NCBI GenBank assembly: GCA_965249965.1
Contig: OZ252262.1
Coordinates: forward strand, 1,178,001-1,242,000
Length of the DNA stretch: 64,000 bases
From: HXMU1420-13 sp965249965
GTDB taxonomy: Bacteria; Bacteroidota; Rhodothermia; Balneolales; Balneolaceae
Direction of reading: 5' to 3'
In this document: positions 52,565 through 62,473 of the stretch, one piece after another
Position numbering within the stretch: position 1 is the stretch's first letter
Layout: each line of letters begins with the position of its first letter
Program-made: the position numbers and the translations under genes
Notes under the pieces: model-generated
Seen by the model: only the letters and a program-made list of their open reading frames with translations
Database searches by the model: none
What the model was told of the DNA's origin: nothing

Positions 52565-54946
52565 ATGCATCGTTTTTTACTCACTCTCATTACTGTGTTT
52601 TCCTTGTATTCCTGTGCAAATTATGCCGATCGAGATTTTGTAGATTTCACAGATAATGGAACCTTTTTTGAAGTAGAGGCAAGCGATGGTAAGTACGTTT
52701 TTCAATACTACAATCCGGAAATTTTAGAAGTGCATTTTGTACCGGAAGGGGAAGAATTAATCGACTCATCTTACGCTATTGTTTTGGACGTTTCAGAAGA
52801 GCAGATTGCCACGGTAAGCGAATCTTTTCGCCAAATTACGATCGATACGGAAGGGATTGATATCACCATAAAAAAATGGCCGTTCAAGGTTGAATATTCT
52901 AAAGATGGCGAGCCAATTATCGCAGAAAGAGCAGGATATGCGTTTGATTCACTGGAAACCATCGAATTTCAGATAACCGAAGAAGAAGCTTTGTATGGAG
53001 CCGGTTCCAGAGCGCTGGGGATGGATCGACGTGGACACCGTTTGCCTCTCTATAATAAGGCTCAGTATGGGTACAGTACGTATAGCGAACAGCTTAATTA
53101 CTCCATTCCTATCGTTATGTCATCCAATCAGTATTTACTGCATTTTGATAATGCACCCATCGGCTTTTTAGACTTAGACAGCCAGCAAAACAATACGCTG
53201 AAATACGAGACCATTTCAGGGCGGAAAACCTACCAATTGGTGGTGGGCGATGATTGGTTAGACATCATGGATAACTACACAGAGCTTACCGGACGGCATG
53301 CCATGCTTCCGCGGTGGGTGCTTGGTAATTTCTCAAGCCGATTTGGCTATCGCACACAAGATGAGGTGGTCGAAACCATCGAAAAGTTCAAAGAAGATGA
53401 AATTCCCGTTGATGCGATCATCATCGATTTGTTCTGGTTTGGAAAAGAGATTCAATACACACTTGGAAACTTTGAGTTTTATGCCGATTCCTTTCCAAAT
53501 CCGAATCGCATGATTCGTGAATTGCGGGAGATGGATGTCGAGACCATTCTTATCACCGAACCTTTTGTGCTAAAAACCTCCAAACGATGGGAAGAAGCAT
53601 TAGAGAAAGAAGTGTTAGCAGTTGATTCAACCGGTAAAGCGGCAACTTTCGAATTTTATTTTGGAGATGGAGGGATCATCGACGTATATGATGAAAAAGG
53701 CTACAATTGGTTTGCAGACATCAATCGAGAGTTAATGGAGCGCGGTGTAACTGGAATCTGGGGGGATTTAGGCGAACCGGAGGCTCATCCATCGTATGTA
53801 ATTCATGCTACAGGAACGGCGGATGAAGTCCATAACACCTATGGCCATGATTGGGCTCGCTTGGTGTATAACACGTTTCGTGAGTTTGATCCTGAGATCC
53901 GTCCATTTGTGTTGATGAGAGCAGGAGCAGCGGGTTCTCAACGCTACGGACTTATTCCATGGTCGGGGGATGTGAGCCGATCCTGGGATGGATTTAGCCG
54001 TCAGGTTGAAATTGCTATTCAAATGGGAATGCAGGGGCTGGCTTATATGCATAGCGACTTAGGCGGATTTACACCGGGTGATCGAGATTCGGAATTATAT
54101 ACGCGTTGGATGCAATACGGGGTTTTTCAACCCATTTATAGACCACATGCTGAAAAATCGATTCCAAGTGAGCCTGTTTTTTGGGATGATGAAACCAAGG
54201 TATTGGCAAAAGCAGCCATCGAATTACGCTACAAAATGCTGCCTTATAATTACAATCTGGCGATGAGAAATCATCAAACCGGAGCACCCTTAATGAGACC
54301 ATTATTTTTTGAAGAACCGGATAATTCAGCATTGTATGATTATGATGAAGCGTATTTGTGGGGGAATAGTTTTTTGGTTGCTCCGATTATGAATCCGGGT
54401 GTGACTACAAAAGATGTGTACTTGCCTAACACCTCCGATTGGTTTGATTTTAACACGGGCGAGCGTTACGAAGGTGGTCAAACCATTCAGGTTGATGTGA
54501 ACATGGAAACAATTCCAACTTTTGTGAGAGCCGGCGCATTGATTCCGATGGCTAAACCCATGCAATCCACTAAAGAGTATGATGGGAATACACTGGAGAT
54601 CCATTATTACTACGACGGGTCTGATGATGAAGGCGTTTTAAGTGTATATAATGATGATGGTCTGACTTACAATGCCTTTGAAAAGGAAGAGCATGAACTG
54701 ATGGTATTCAACATTGCGAATACAGAAACAGAAATTGGGATCGTACTTTCAAACTTTGTGTTTCCAAATTTTGAACATACCGAGAAAAACATCGAACTGA
54801 TCATTCATAACATGGAAGGAGCCACTTTTCAGGTTGAAGCACCGGGTGATGAAATATCTGTTACAGTAGATTCGAAGAACCGAACAATCACTATTCCATT
54901 TATTTGGGATACACGAGAAACAGAAACAGTAAAAGTCAGTTTTTAG
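52565..54946 (+). CDS. GH31 family alpha-glycosidase lipoprotein
   Basis: 793 residues with a lipobox (FSLYSC). An N-terminal beta-domain (about 25-230) precedes the GH31 barrel (about 240-600). The nucleophile motif GIWGDLGEPEAHP places Asp401, and the acid/base motif PWSGD places Asp469. C-terminal beta-domains and a DUF5110-like region follow. The GDLGEPE form occurs in alpha-glucosidases and 4-alpha-glucosyltransferases of GH31, as known from Cellvibrio Agd31B. It acts outside the inner membrane on alpha-glucan or oligosaccharides. Its end overlaps the convergent DUF3095 gene by 11 bp. Confidence 0.88.
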   Translation: MHRFLLTLITVFSLYSCANYADRDFVDFTDNGTFFEVEASDGKYVFQYYNPEILEVHFVPEGEELIDSSYAIVLDVSEEQIATVSESFRQITIDTEGIDITIKKWPFKVEYSKDGEPIIAERAGYAFDSLETIEFQITEEEALYGAGSRALGMDRRGHRLPLYNKAQYGYSTYSEQLNYSIPIVMSSNQYLLHFDNAPIGFLDLDSQQNNTLKYETISGRKTYQLVVGDDWLDIMDNYTELTGRHAMLPRWVLGNFSSRFGYRTQDEVVETIEKFKEDEIPVDAIIIDLFWFGKEIQYTLGNFEFYADSFPNPNRMIRELREMDVETILITEPFVLKTSKRWEEALEKEVLAVDSTGKAATFEFYFGDGGIIDVYDEKGYNWFADINRELMERGVTGIWGDLGEPEAHPSYVIHATGTADEVHNTYGHDWARLVYNTFREFDPEIRPFVLMRAGAAGSQRYGLIPWSGDVSRSWDGFSRQVEIAIQMGMQGLAYMHSDLGGFTPGDRDSELYTRWMQYGVFQPIYRPHAEKSIPSEPVFWDDETKVLAKAAIELRYKMLPYNYNLAMRNHQTGAPLMRPLFFEEPDNSALYDYDEAYLWGNSFLVAPIMNPGVTTKDVYLPNTSDWFDFNTGERYEGGQTIQVDVNMETIPTFVRAGALIPMAKPMQSTKEYDGNTLEIHYYYDGSDDEGVLSVYNDDGLTYNAFEKEEHELMVFNIANTETEIGIVLSNFVFPNFEHTEKNIELIIHNMEGATFQVEAPGDEISVTVDSKNRTITIPFIWDTRETETVKVSF

Positions 54947-56081
54947 AAGCCATATCTATGGCGGCCATAGCATAGCCGCCGTCGTCGCCATCCACAAAAT
55001 GGAAATGCGTTCCAGAATATTCCTTGATCATACAAGTAACGATTGCAGCATTTGAAATGTGGATGCCATAGCTGAATTCGCCTTCTTTTTCGAGAACATC
55101 CAGATATTTTTTTAACGCCTCGGTTTCTTCCTTGGTACAGGATAAAACAACTCGAAGCATGTCATCGAATTTCTTGTAATCCGAATTTTGAATGAGTTCT
55201 GGTTTGTATTCACCCCAATTAAATTCACCGGTCTTGATGTTAAAGCGCATCAAAATCTTCCCGATGATAATCCGATAATATAAATCGAAGATGTAAGCCA
55301 GTTTCTGGAATATGTTTTTCAGATAGGTACGTGTCCGAATTTCATTCTTCAACCATCGTGGATTAAAAGAAAATTTCAAAGATTGTTGAGTAATTGGATG
55401 TTCCGAATGAATTAATTCTTCGATCTGTTGAATGATTTGATCAAAACCCTGTACAGAATCCATCGTCTCACTATTTGATTTAACAAGGAGTGAGATTACT
55501 TGTTTACCGGTTTGTTCAACTCTATCCCAGCGGCATTCAAGTCCGGTAAAGTCGGCTGCAATTTTCTTGTCCTGTGAATCAATCAGATAGGGGGAATCTT
55601 CCTTTTTAAGCATTTTATCCGCCATCACCATACCACCACCGGTAAACACCGCCTGATGGTACACGTCTGATACTTTTACTTTTGCTACCTGAATGGTTCC
55701 ACCATCAGCAAAAACATCTTTTACCGGGATAGCCCCAATTCTTAGGTCAAGACTAAATGCCACGCTGGCCATATTTTTTGCACCGATTAGTGCTACAATC
55801 GACCGTTCCAGATATTCAGGAGGCACACAAATGCTTGCACCATCACCCCCAAAAACGTAAGGCAATTCTGTAGTGTCAAGCTCATTTAAAACGGCCACAA
55901 TGCAAGAGGCTCCAATGGTATTCACTTCCTTGTATTTTCCATCTTGAATGGCTTTTCTGGAACCGATTACATCCGATACTAACACAAACCAATCATCAGG
56001 AATTGGAGTATAAATAGAGGGATTAGTGATCTCGTTGAACGATTCTAACGCAGACAGATTCTGGTAGAAATTAGTGTTCAT
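54936..56081 (-). CDS. DUF3095 family protein
   Basis: 381 residues. The DUF3095 pattern is clear: IPDDWFVLVSDVIGSRKAIQDGKYKEVN, PYVFGGDGASICVPP, and the late YGIHISNAAIVTCMI and VDGDDGGYAMAAIDM. The GGDG turn with an upstream Asp-containing strand (VSDVIGS) recalls nucleotidyl cyclase folds, so a nucleotide-signalling role is possible, but no experiment is known to me. It is 3 bp downstream of corA, so the two are co-transcribed. Confidence 0.85.
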   Translation of the reverse strand: MNTNFYQNLSALESFNEITNPSIYTPIPDDWFVLVSDVIGSRKAIQDGKYKEVNTIGASCIVAVLNELDTTELPYVFGGDGASICVPPEYLERSIVALIGAKNMASVAFSLDLRIGAIPVKDVFADGGTIQVAKVKVSDVYHQAVFTGGGMVMADKMLKKEDSPYLIDSQDKKIAADFTGLECRWDRVEQTGKQVISLLVKSNSETMDSVQGFDQIIQQIEELIHSEHPITQQSLKFSFNPRWLKNEIRTRTYLKNIFQKLAYIFDLYYRIIIGKILMRFNIKTGEFNWGEYKPELIQNSDYKKFDDMLRVVLSCTKEETEALKKYLDVLEKEGEFSYGIHISNAAIVTCMIKEYSGTHFHFVDGDDGGYAMAAIDMASKN

Positions 56082-56084
56082 TGC

Positions 56085-57122
56085 TTAAAGCCAGTTTTTA
56101 TGTTTAAAATAAGCCACCAGACCTAACCCTGTTGTCAACATTACACCAATTAATGTTGGGTATGCCCACTTAATACTTAGTTCGGGCATATATTCAAAAT
56201 TCATCCCATAAATTCCGGCTAAAAAAGTAAGTGGGATAAAAATAGCAGCGACAATCGTAAGCACCTTCATTATTTGGTTCATATCGTTACTTAGTAACGA
56301 TATGTGTAAGTCGGTTAACGATTTAAGAGCATCACGTTGATCACTTAGATGAATTACAATTTGATTGAGGTGATTCTTCAAATCTTCATAGAAATGGGAA
56401 ATCTCTTCAGATACAAAATTTGATTCGAACTTCGTGAGATTTTGAATAGCCAGATCAAAAGGAATAATAAATTTTCGTAATCGAATCTGCTCTTTTTTAA
56501 GATCGTTTACCACACTCAGTATATGTCGCGGATTTTCCTCGATGATAAGTTGTTCAAGCTCATCTATTTTGGTAGTAAGTGCATCTAACACTAAAAAGTA
56601 ATTATCTACTATGGTATCTAGTAGGGCATATAACAAATAATCATTACCTCTAGATCGGATTTTCCCATGCTGAACTCGAATTCTATTTCTTACTCCTTCA
56701 AATACATCGCCGGGTTTTTCCTGTAAACTGATTATAAAATGATTACCCAAAATCATACTTACATGTTCTTCTTCGAATGTATCGTCTTTAATTTGAAGCA
56801 TCTTGATTGCCACAAAAAGATGATCATCGAATTCCTCAGCTTTTGGTAGTTCAGATGTGTTCATTGCGTCTTCAAGTGCAAGCGGGTGGATATTAAAATC
56901 CTGTCCAAGCTTAGCAACTAGTTCATGGTTATGGAGACCAACCAAGTTTAACCAGTTTACTTTGGAATGGTTTATATCAAAATTTGAACGTTCGTATTTA
57001 TCGAAGGATTGTTCTACTAAGCCGTCTGTGCTGTACTGAATCCATTCACTTCGAATATTCTCTGAAGTATGATTACCAGTATAAATTAAGGTGCCGGGTG
57101 CAAGTCCTACTTTTTCAATCAT
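56085..57122 (-). CDS. corA: CorA family Mg2+/Co2+ channel
   Basis: 345 residues. A cytoplasmic domain (about 1-270) with a long helix precedes two C-terminal membrane helices. The signature YGMNFEYMPEL (Gly-Met-Asn) sits between them (about 307-317), and the end is basic (YFKHKNWL). This is a CorA-type pentameric channel for Mg2+ and possibly Co2+. It is the first gene of a pair with DUF3095 and is insulated from the gene upstream by a terminator. Confidence 0.93.
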   Translation of the reverse strand: MIEKVGLAPGTLIYTGNHTSENIRSEWIQYSTDGLVEQSFDKYERSNFDINHSKVNWLNLVGLHNHELVAKLGQDFNIHPLALEDAMNTSELPKAEEFDDHLFVAIKMLQIKDDTFEEEHVSMILGNHFIISLQEKPGDVFEGVRNRIRVQHGKIRSRGNDYLLYALLDTIVDNYFLVLDALTTKIDELEQLIIEENPRHILSVVNDLKKEQIRLRKFIIPFDLAIQNLTKFESNFVSEEISHFYEDLKNHLNQIVIHLSDQRDALKSLTDLHISLLSNDMNQIMKVLTIVAAIFIPLTFLAGIYGMNFEYMPELSIKWAYPTLIGVMLTTGLGLVAYFKHKNWL

Positions 57123-57163
57123 GCTAGAAAATGGTGCTTGAATTCAAGAAAACCAATTATAAA

Positions 57164-57197
57164 ATAAAAAAGGCTGCCGATTGATCCCTCGGCAGCC
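57164..57197 (-). terminator. Rho-independent terminator before corA
   Basis: GGCTGCCGA (57172-57180) and TCGGCAGCC (57189-57197) form a perfect 9-bp stem with an 8-nt loop. On the minus strand it is followed by a T run. It ends the CARDB-like lipoprotein transcript 70 bp past its stop. Confidence 0.88.
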
Positions 57198-57268
57198 CCT
57201 ATCTCTATTGCTAACTCGTTAGTTAGTCAACTTGGTAGTTTGTTTTCGAACTATTTTAAAAAGAGTGA

Positions 57269-58798
57269 TTAATACTCTTCTTCTTCATCGTTTTCACCTT
57301 CTTCATCTTCTGATTCTGCACCTACTTCTTCTGGTTGGCCATTAGCAGAGCCGCTATATGTAGTTCTGGTGTATGAGTAATTAGTGCTTGAGTAAGAAGA
57401 AAATGATGTAGTTACATCAAGTGAACCTGATAGAGTGTGTCCATCCACTAAAAGATCAAATGAGATATCATCACCAATAATGAAATCTCCTCCAAATTCG
57501 AATTCAGAATAAAAGTTTCCTTCGAAATCATTGTATCCATAGTAGATAGTCTTGTATCTATATACTGATAATTGAGCTTGAAGAGTATTTCCATATGAAT
57601 ATGCGGTAACTCTAAGAGGTATTTGCCAACCACCTATTGCAGATTCTCTGTACTCATAAAAATTGATACCCATAAAGTTGAACAAGAAGTTCAAAGTATA
57701 GTCCCCTTCAACGATTGTTTCTCCACCGGATGTTACTAAAGCACTTGCGTCATATGAAGGATCGGAAAGACCAGTTTCCACAGTTTTATTACCATAAACT
57801 GAGAAGTTGAATTCTCTGTACTCGTTTGTATAAGTGCTATTTGGTCCATAGAACCAGTTCAAATAGGTTGTAACATCATCACGCCCATTGAAGTTTGCCG
57901 ACCAGTTAAATGAGTTTGTACCAAAACCAGTTGAAGGTTCAGTAACATTTATAGTAGTGTAGGCACTGTTATTTGAAGTATCATAATCACCAGGAATTAC
58001 ATCTTCGGCTGCAATCACAATGTTCTTTTCACCTACTTCAGTAAAACTGGTAGTGAATTGGCAACCCACAATATCTCCTGCATCCACCCAAACATCATTG
58101 GCTCTATCAGTTTCTTCGCCATCAACATAGAGTACACAAGATGTCGAAGCTCCTAAATCACCATTTAGTTCTGAAAGTGCAGCTGTAATAGTTACAGGTT
58201 GTGCGACTATTGCTTCATTTTCTGCATTTAGTGAGGTAACCGATATATCTGGACGAGCTTTAATAATCTCATCAACAAAAACAACCGCTGTTCCCCGGAT
58301 AATACCTTTCACATTGGTATGTAGGGCTAATTGTTGACCTCGTTCTAGTCCAGTGTAACTTGCTGTGAAATAACCACCATTTCTTAAACGGTTGTAGTTT
58401 TCTACCCAAACCGGATTGTCAGAGTCGGGATTTTCTACATCCAATGCTTTAACTTGCTGTTTTGTGATAGTTCCCGGTGCGCGATTGTCACCATCAAGAG
58501 CTGCTGTTGTTACTTCAAGAGTGGTGTTACCATCCACATCAATCATAGCTCTTGCAGTTACTGTTACCTCACCATCTCTTCCACTTGCCGATGGCATACT
58601 GCTATCGTTGTAGCGTTGTGAATTAGGGATCATTCCTGCAGGAACTCCGCCCTTTTTTGCTCTTACATCAGAAACAATTGTTTCTGTTTCATCTCCGATA
58701 GGAGCTAGATTGCTATCATCACAGTTTGTGAATACCAACCCTATTACCAAAAGTAACGATACCATTACCTTTGTACTGATTTGAGTTTTACTAGTCAT
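57269..58798 (-). CDS. CARDB-like lipoprotein with acidic tail
   Basis: 509 residues from the ATG at 58798 (a TTG at 58807 would add three). Lipobox VFTNC. A CARDB-like sandwich is seen at about 185-285 (PDISVTSLNAENEAIVAQPVTITAALSE ... TSNNSAYTTINV), then strand-rich regions with many Tyr and Ser. The tail is strongly acidic (EEVGAESEDEEGENDEEEEY). It is exported and probably surface-exposed. It is divergent from a SusR-like regulator across a repeat-rich gap, so it may be a target of that regulator. Its ligand is unknown. Confidence 0.72.
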   Translation of the reverse strand: MTSKTQISTKVMVSLLLVIGLVFTNCDDSNLAPIGDETETIVSDVRAKKGGVPAGMIPNSQRYNDSSMPSASGRDGEVTVTARAMIDVDGNTTLEVTTAALDGDNRAPGTITKQQVKALDVENPDSDNPVWVENYNRLRNGGYFTASYTGLERGQQLALHTNVKGIIRGTAVVFVDEIIKARPDISVTSLNAENEAIVAQPVTITAALSELNGDLGASTSCVLYVDGEETDRANDVWVDAGDIVGCQFTTSFTEVGEKNIVIAAEDVIPGDYDTSNNSAYTTINVTEPSTGFGTNSFNWSANFNGRDDVTTYLNWFYGPNSTYTNEYREFNFSVYGNKTVETGLSDPSYDASALVTSGGETIVEGDYTLNFLFNFMGINFYEYRESAIGGWQIPLRVTAYSYGNTLQAQLSVYRYKTIYYGYNDFEGNFYSEFEFGGDFIIGDDISFDLLVDGHTLSGSLDVTTSFSSYSSTNYSYTRTTYSGSANGQPEEVGAESEDEEGENDEEEEY

Positions 58799-59131
58799 AT
58801 TTGTCAACGTATTTATTGTTTTAAGCTGTGCGCAATTTTATGAAGGAATTGTGAATAGAAAAATGTAGGATCAATTCTATTTCGTGTAATATTGATTCAA
58901 TTTTTGATTCAAAGATCAATCCAAGATGTAATATTAATTCAATTGAATTTTAGCAGATACTTGTTATTACAACTTAAATCATTGATTTTTAATTGTATTT
59001 AAATAGATATGTACATGTAAAATCAATCCAATGATAATATTAGGGTATATTAAAGCGGGTTTTTGGATTTTTTTTTGGATTTTTAAAAAAGAAAAAAGGA
59101 CAAAAAGGTAATCTCAGCGGAGTACTTAAGG
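58799..59131. promoter_or_regulatory. Divergent intergenic region with repeats
   Basis: A 333-bp AT-rich gap between divergent genes. It holds TTGATTCAA twice 12 bp apart (58892 and 58904), a related TTAATTCAA (58934) and ATCAATCCA (58914), and the 16-nt ATGTAAAATCAATCCA at 59015, which recurs with one change at 59149. These could be operators of the regulator encoded to the right. No gene, RNA or clear promoter box was seen. Confidence 0.5.
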
Positions 59132-61993
59132 TTGGCGCTAATTTTTAAATGTAAAATCAATTCATTCCGGGTTTTTTATGTAAAAAGTACAGATGTACTT
59201 TTTAGAATAACTCTGATTATATCAGTAGTTATACTTTCTACATGGAGTGCAAACGCCTTTCAGGAAATAGAGCTCAAAGACGATTTTATCATTAAGAATT
59301 TTAATCGTAGTGAGTTTCTGCCATCTAATACAGTTTCCGATATCCACAGTGCAAGAAATGGCTTTCTCTATACCGCAAGTAATAATGGTCTTATTGTGTC
59401 AGATGGTTTGAATTGGGATGTTATTGATGTGCACACCTCGCCCGAACTGAGAACTAACAGGATTTTAAAAGTATTCGAAACTGATGATGGTCAAATCATA
59501 ATTCAGGATCAGCAAAACTATCTGTATAAAATAACCCCTGAAAGAAAACTAAGTTTGATTTCTAGAAATGAAGAGGGGGAACCCGTTTCCATCGATGCCG
59601 TTTCCTGGGACTCATCAACAATCTATTTTATCTCCAATTCGAGCTTGAACGTGCTTTATCAGGAAGGTTATTCTACTACCATTACATTTGAAGAGATAGG
59701 TAAGGTTTGGGATGTGATGTTTCAAGGTGGCCGTACATTTATTCTGGCAACAAATGGTCTTTATGAACTTGACATAGAAAGTGGAGATTTAACAGGTATC
59801 GAAATTAATATTAATACTGAATTCTTTGCTCAATTCGAACAAATAAATAACAGTCTCTTTGTGATCGGAAAAGGTGGGGCAGATTGTATTATTGACGAAT
59901 ACGATTCTGATTGTTCTCGCAATTTCATCGCTTTAGCGGAAAATGTTGAAGTTAAGAATGTGAGAGAAAACCAAATTGATGGGAGTCTGATTTTTGGTAC
60001 AGATCAAGGTATGTATCAATACAAGAATGCTATGCTTCAGCGAATTAATGCATTAGGAATTGCGATACAATTCGAAAGTTATTTCGAGATTAATTCTACA
60101 CAGTTTTTAGTTACTACTAATGGGGTTTGGGCAAATGGTGATTTAATATTTGAGCCAAGTATCGAGATTGTAGATGCTACAACTGATGGGCAATCTTTAT
60201 GGATTACTGCTGATCAAGAAGGGATTTTTAAGATCAAGAAGAATAGGTTTACTCAATGGTCAGGAATTCCTTTCACTAATAATTATGCACTTATTGCCAA
60301 AGGGGATCTTGTATTAGCCGGAAGCTTTGAGTACGGTGTTTCTTTGATATCTGATCAACTAATCCAATCTATCACTTCGTATAATAGCGACCTACCAAAT
60401 AACACCGTTCGAATGATTGCTCCTTTAAATGATGGGAGTAGTATTATTTCAACCTGGGGAGCTCCTCCACTAAGACTTTTCGAAAATATTATTCAACCAA
60501 TACCAGAACTGGATACTCTTGATTGGCCAATCACGAATGTTGCTGAAGGATTTTATGAATTTGATGATGGCACCTGGCTTATCGGGACATTGGATAATCT
60601 CTTAAAGGTTGATAACGAATCTGTAGACGAAATAAGGTTTGATGATGGTGACCCAATTAGGGGTGTTTCTAGAATAGTTGAAAATCCATTTAACAACGAG
60701 CTGTTTCTGGCCTCACAATTCAATGGATTATCCTTGTATCGAAATAATCAGATTGCTCGAATTTCGGATAACGAAGTTCCCTCAGATCAACAAGTAAGAG
60801 ATGTATTTGTTCAATCTAAGGATACCATTTGGGTAGCAACCTACAATTCCGGACTTCACAGATATATTCTTGATGAGGTATCACGTGAGCCGATCGAACG
60901 CACAAAACTAGGTGAAAATAGCGGTTTACCAGAATCAGGATTACACAATTTGAATATTGATGAACATAACCGACTCTGGATATCAAGTAACAATGGCTTA
61001 TTCACCGCTCCACTTTATGAATTTATTCGCAGTGCTGATGAACTTAAACCGGTTGCAAAGTTGAGAGTATTCTCTCAACAGGACGGGTTGATTAATCCCG
61101 AGTTTAACGGGGGTAGCCAAAACACAACACTTCAGGTTGCAAATCATCTTTGGTTTGCAAATCAAGCAGGAATCGTTCGAATTAATACGGATGATTTCGA
61201 ATATGAACCCCTTGATCCACAACAGTTTTATATTCGAACAATCTCTGGAGAAGTAACAGATATTAATTATCCGGAAAATGATACAGTTACCCTTTCCCAT
61301 AAAGATAAATTTCTGGAGTTAGATTTTGCACTTAGTTCTACGCTTGAAAATCAAACGCCACTGATCTGGATTAAAGAAGGTAATAATGAGTGGGTGAAGC
61401 CTGAAGAAACAGGAAGATTTAGTACAGAAAGAATACGTGGCTCAACCGAAACGATTCGATTTGCACTTTCTCCGGAAGATGAGGTCATATATACGCTTAC
61501 AATCCAAAGAAAAGTCCCTTTTTATGCAAAGCCCTGGTTTTATGGGGTGCTTTTATTCGGAATAGCTTTTATCGGCTATAGACTTATGACAGCGTATCAA
61601 AAGAAAAAATATTCTACAGCACAAAATGAAACAATTGAAGGCCAAGAAGACGCTGAAGAAGACTTTAGCACGGTAGAAAGAATCATAGCCTCCATCGAAG
61701 AGAATTATTCTGATCCTGACTTTAATTTGGATAAGCTTTCTGCCAGCATAAAAATGAGTAAATCGAAGGTGTACAGAGATTGGTCTGCTGAGATGGACGA
61801 ATCACTAAATGAGTATCTGCTAACTGTTCGAATGAATAAGGCTAAATCCTATCTAGACGGACAATTACATTCCATAACTGAAGTTGCAGAATTAAGTGGA
61901 TTTAAAACACAATCGTATTTCTCGAAAGTATTTAAAAAATACTTTGGGTTGTCACCTTCAGCATATGTTAAATCTCTGCCCGAGCAAGTGTAG
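59132..61993 (+). CDS. SusR-like membrane regulator (propeller, Y_Y_Y, AraC HTH)
   Basis: 953 residues from TTG; no in-frame ATG fits, and a signal-like helix ends at SANAF (about 45). The periplasmic part is two-component-type Reg_prop beta-propeller repeats (GLIVSDGLNWDVIDVHT, GLYELDIESG, LPNNTVRMIAPLNDGS) and a Y_Y_Y-like domain. One membrane helix is at about 801-820. The C-terminus is an AraC-family DNA-binding domain (about 850-950: FNLDKLSASIKMSKSKVYRDW; ITEVAELSGFKTQSYFSKVFKKYFGLSPSAY). No kinase or receiver domain is present. It should sense an external ligand and act on DNA directly. Confidence 0.8.
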   Translation: MALIFKCKINSFRVFYVKSTDVLFRITLIISVVILSTWSANAFQEIELKDDFIIKNFNRSEFLPSNTVSDIHSARNGFLYTASNNGLIVSDGLNWDVIDVHTSPELRTNRILKVFETDDGQIIIQDQQNYLYKITPERKLSLISRNEEGEPVSIDAVSWDSSTIYFISNSSLNVLYQEGYSTTITFEEIGKVWDVMFQGGRTFILATNGLYELDIESGDLTGIEININTEFFAQFEQINNSLFVIGKGGADCIIDEYDSDCSRNFIALAENVEVKNVRENQIDGSLIFGTDQGMYQYKNAMLQRINALGIAIQFESYFEINSTQFLVTTNGVWANGDLIFEPSIEIVDATTDGQSLWITADQEGIFKIKKNRFTQWSGIPFTNNYALIAKGDLVLAGSFEYGVSLISDQLIQSITSYNSDLPNNTVRMIAPLNDGSSIISTWGAPPLRLFENIIQPIPELDTLDWPITNVAEGFYEFDDGTWLIGTLDNLLKVDNESVDEIRFDDGDPIRGVSRIVENPFNNELFLASQFNGLSLYRNNQIARISDNEVPSDQQVRDVFVQSKDTIWVATYNSGLHRYILDEVSREPIERTKLGENSGLPESGLHNLNIDEHNRLWISSNNGLFTAPLYEFIRSADELKPVAKLRVFSQQDGLINPEFNGGSQNTTLQVANHLWFANQAGIVRINTDDFEYEPLDPQQFYIRTISGEVTDINYPENDTVTLSHKDKFLELDFALSSTLENQTPLIWIKEGNNEWVKPEETGRFSTERIRGSTETIRFALSPEDEVIYTLTIQRKVPFYAKPWFYGVLLFGIAFIGYRLMTAYQKKKYSTAQNETIEGQEDAEEDFSTVERIIASIEENYSDPDFNLDKLSASIKMSKSKVYRDWSAEMDESLNEYLLTVRMNKAKSYLDGQLHSITEVAELSGFKTQSYFSKVFKKYFGLSPSAYVKSLPEQV
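59182..59203. promoter_or_regulatory. Perfect 10-bp palindrome at regulator start
   Basis: Arms AAAAAGTACA and TGTACTTTTT with a 2-nt centre. It overlaps the first codons of the regulator if the TTG at 59132 is the start. It could be an autoregulatory operator. It is not a terminator. Confidence 0.45.
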
Positions 61994-61994
61994 C

Positions 61995-62393
61995 TTACTT
62001 TTTTGATTGACAAAGCTCCACCAATACACCGGCATTATCTTTAGGATGAACAAAAGCTACGAGCTTGTTATCCGCACCGTCTTTGGGTTGTTCGTTCAAT
62101 ATTGTGAACCCATCATTTCTAAGGCGATCTAGTTCTGCATGAATATCAGATACTTCAAAAGCAACATGATGTAAACCCTGACCTTTTTTGGCTATGTATT
62201 TAGCTATTACTGAATCTTCTGAAGTTGCGCCAAGCAATTCTACTTTCGATTCACCGGTTTGAAAAAACGCTGTTTCCACTTTTTCCGATTCTACAACTTC
62301 TCGTTTCGAGCATGTTGTATTTAATATAGTCTCGTATGTTTTAACGGCAGCTTCCAGATCGGCAACCGCAACGCCAATGTGATCGATATGCAT
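61995..62393 (-). CDS. mce: Methylmalonyl-CoA epimerase
   Basis: 132 residues from the ATG at 62393. The open frame runs 35 codons further upstream, but homologs start at MHIDHIGVAVADL. The VOC fold and metal residues are present: HIDHIGVAV (His), VELLGATS (Glu), GLHHVAFEV (His), and LVELCQSKK (Glu). It interconverts (R)- and (S)-methylmalonyl-CoA in propionyl-CoA and branched-chain metabolism. It is divergent from the cyclophilin gene 81 bp away. Confidence 0.9.
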   Translation of the reverse strand: MHIDHIGVAVADLEAAVKTYETILNTTCSKREVVESEKVETAFFQTGESKVELLGATSEDSVIAKYIAKKGQGLHHVAFEVSDIHAELDRLRNDGFTILNEQPKDGADNKLVAFVHPKDNAGVLVELCQSKK

Positions 62394-62473
62394 GGTATTT
62401 GTGAATAAAGGTTTCTTGTTTCTTTCGTATGTTAAGCCTCGCAAAATTACATGAAATTTAAATGAACCCTTAG

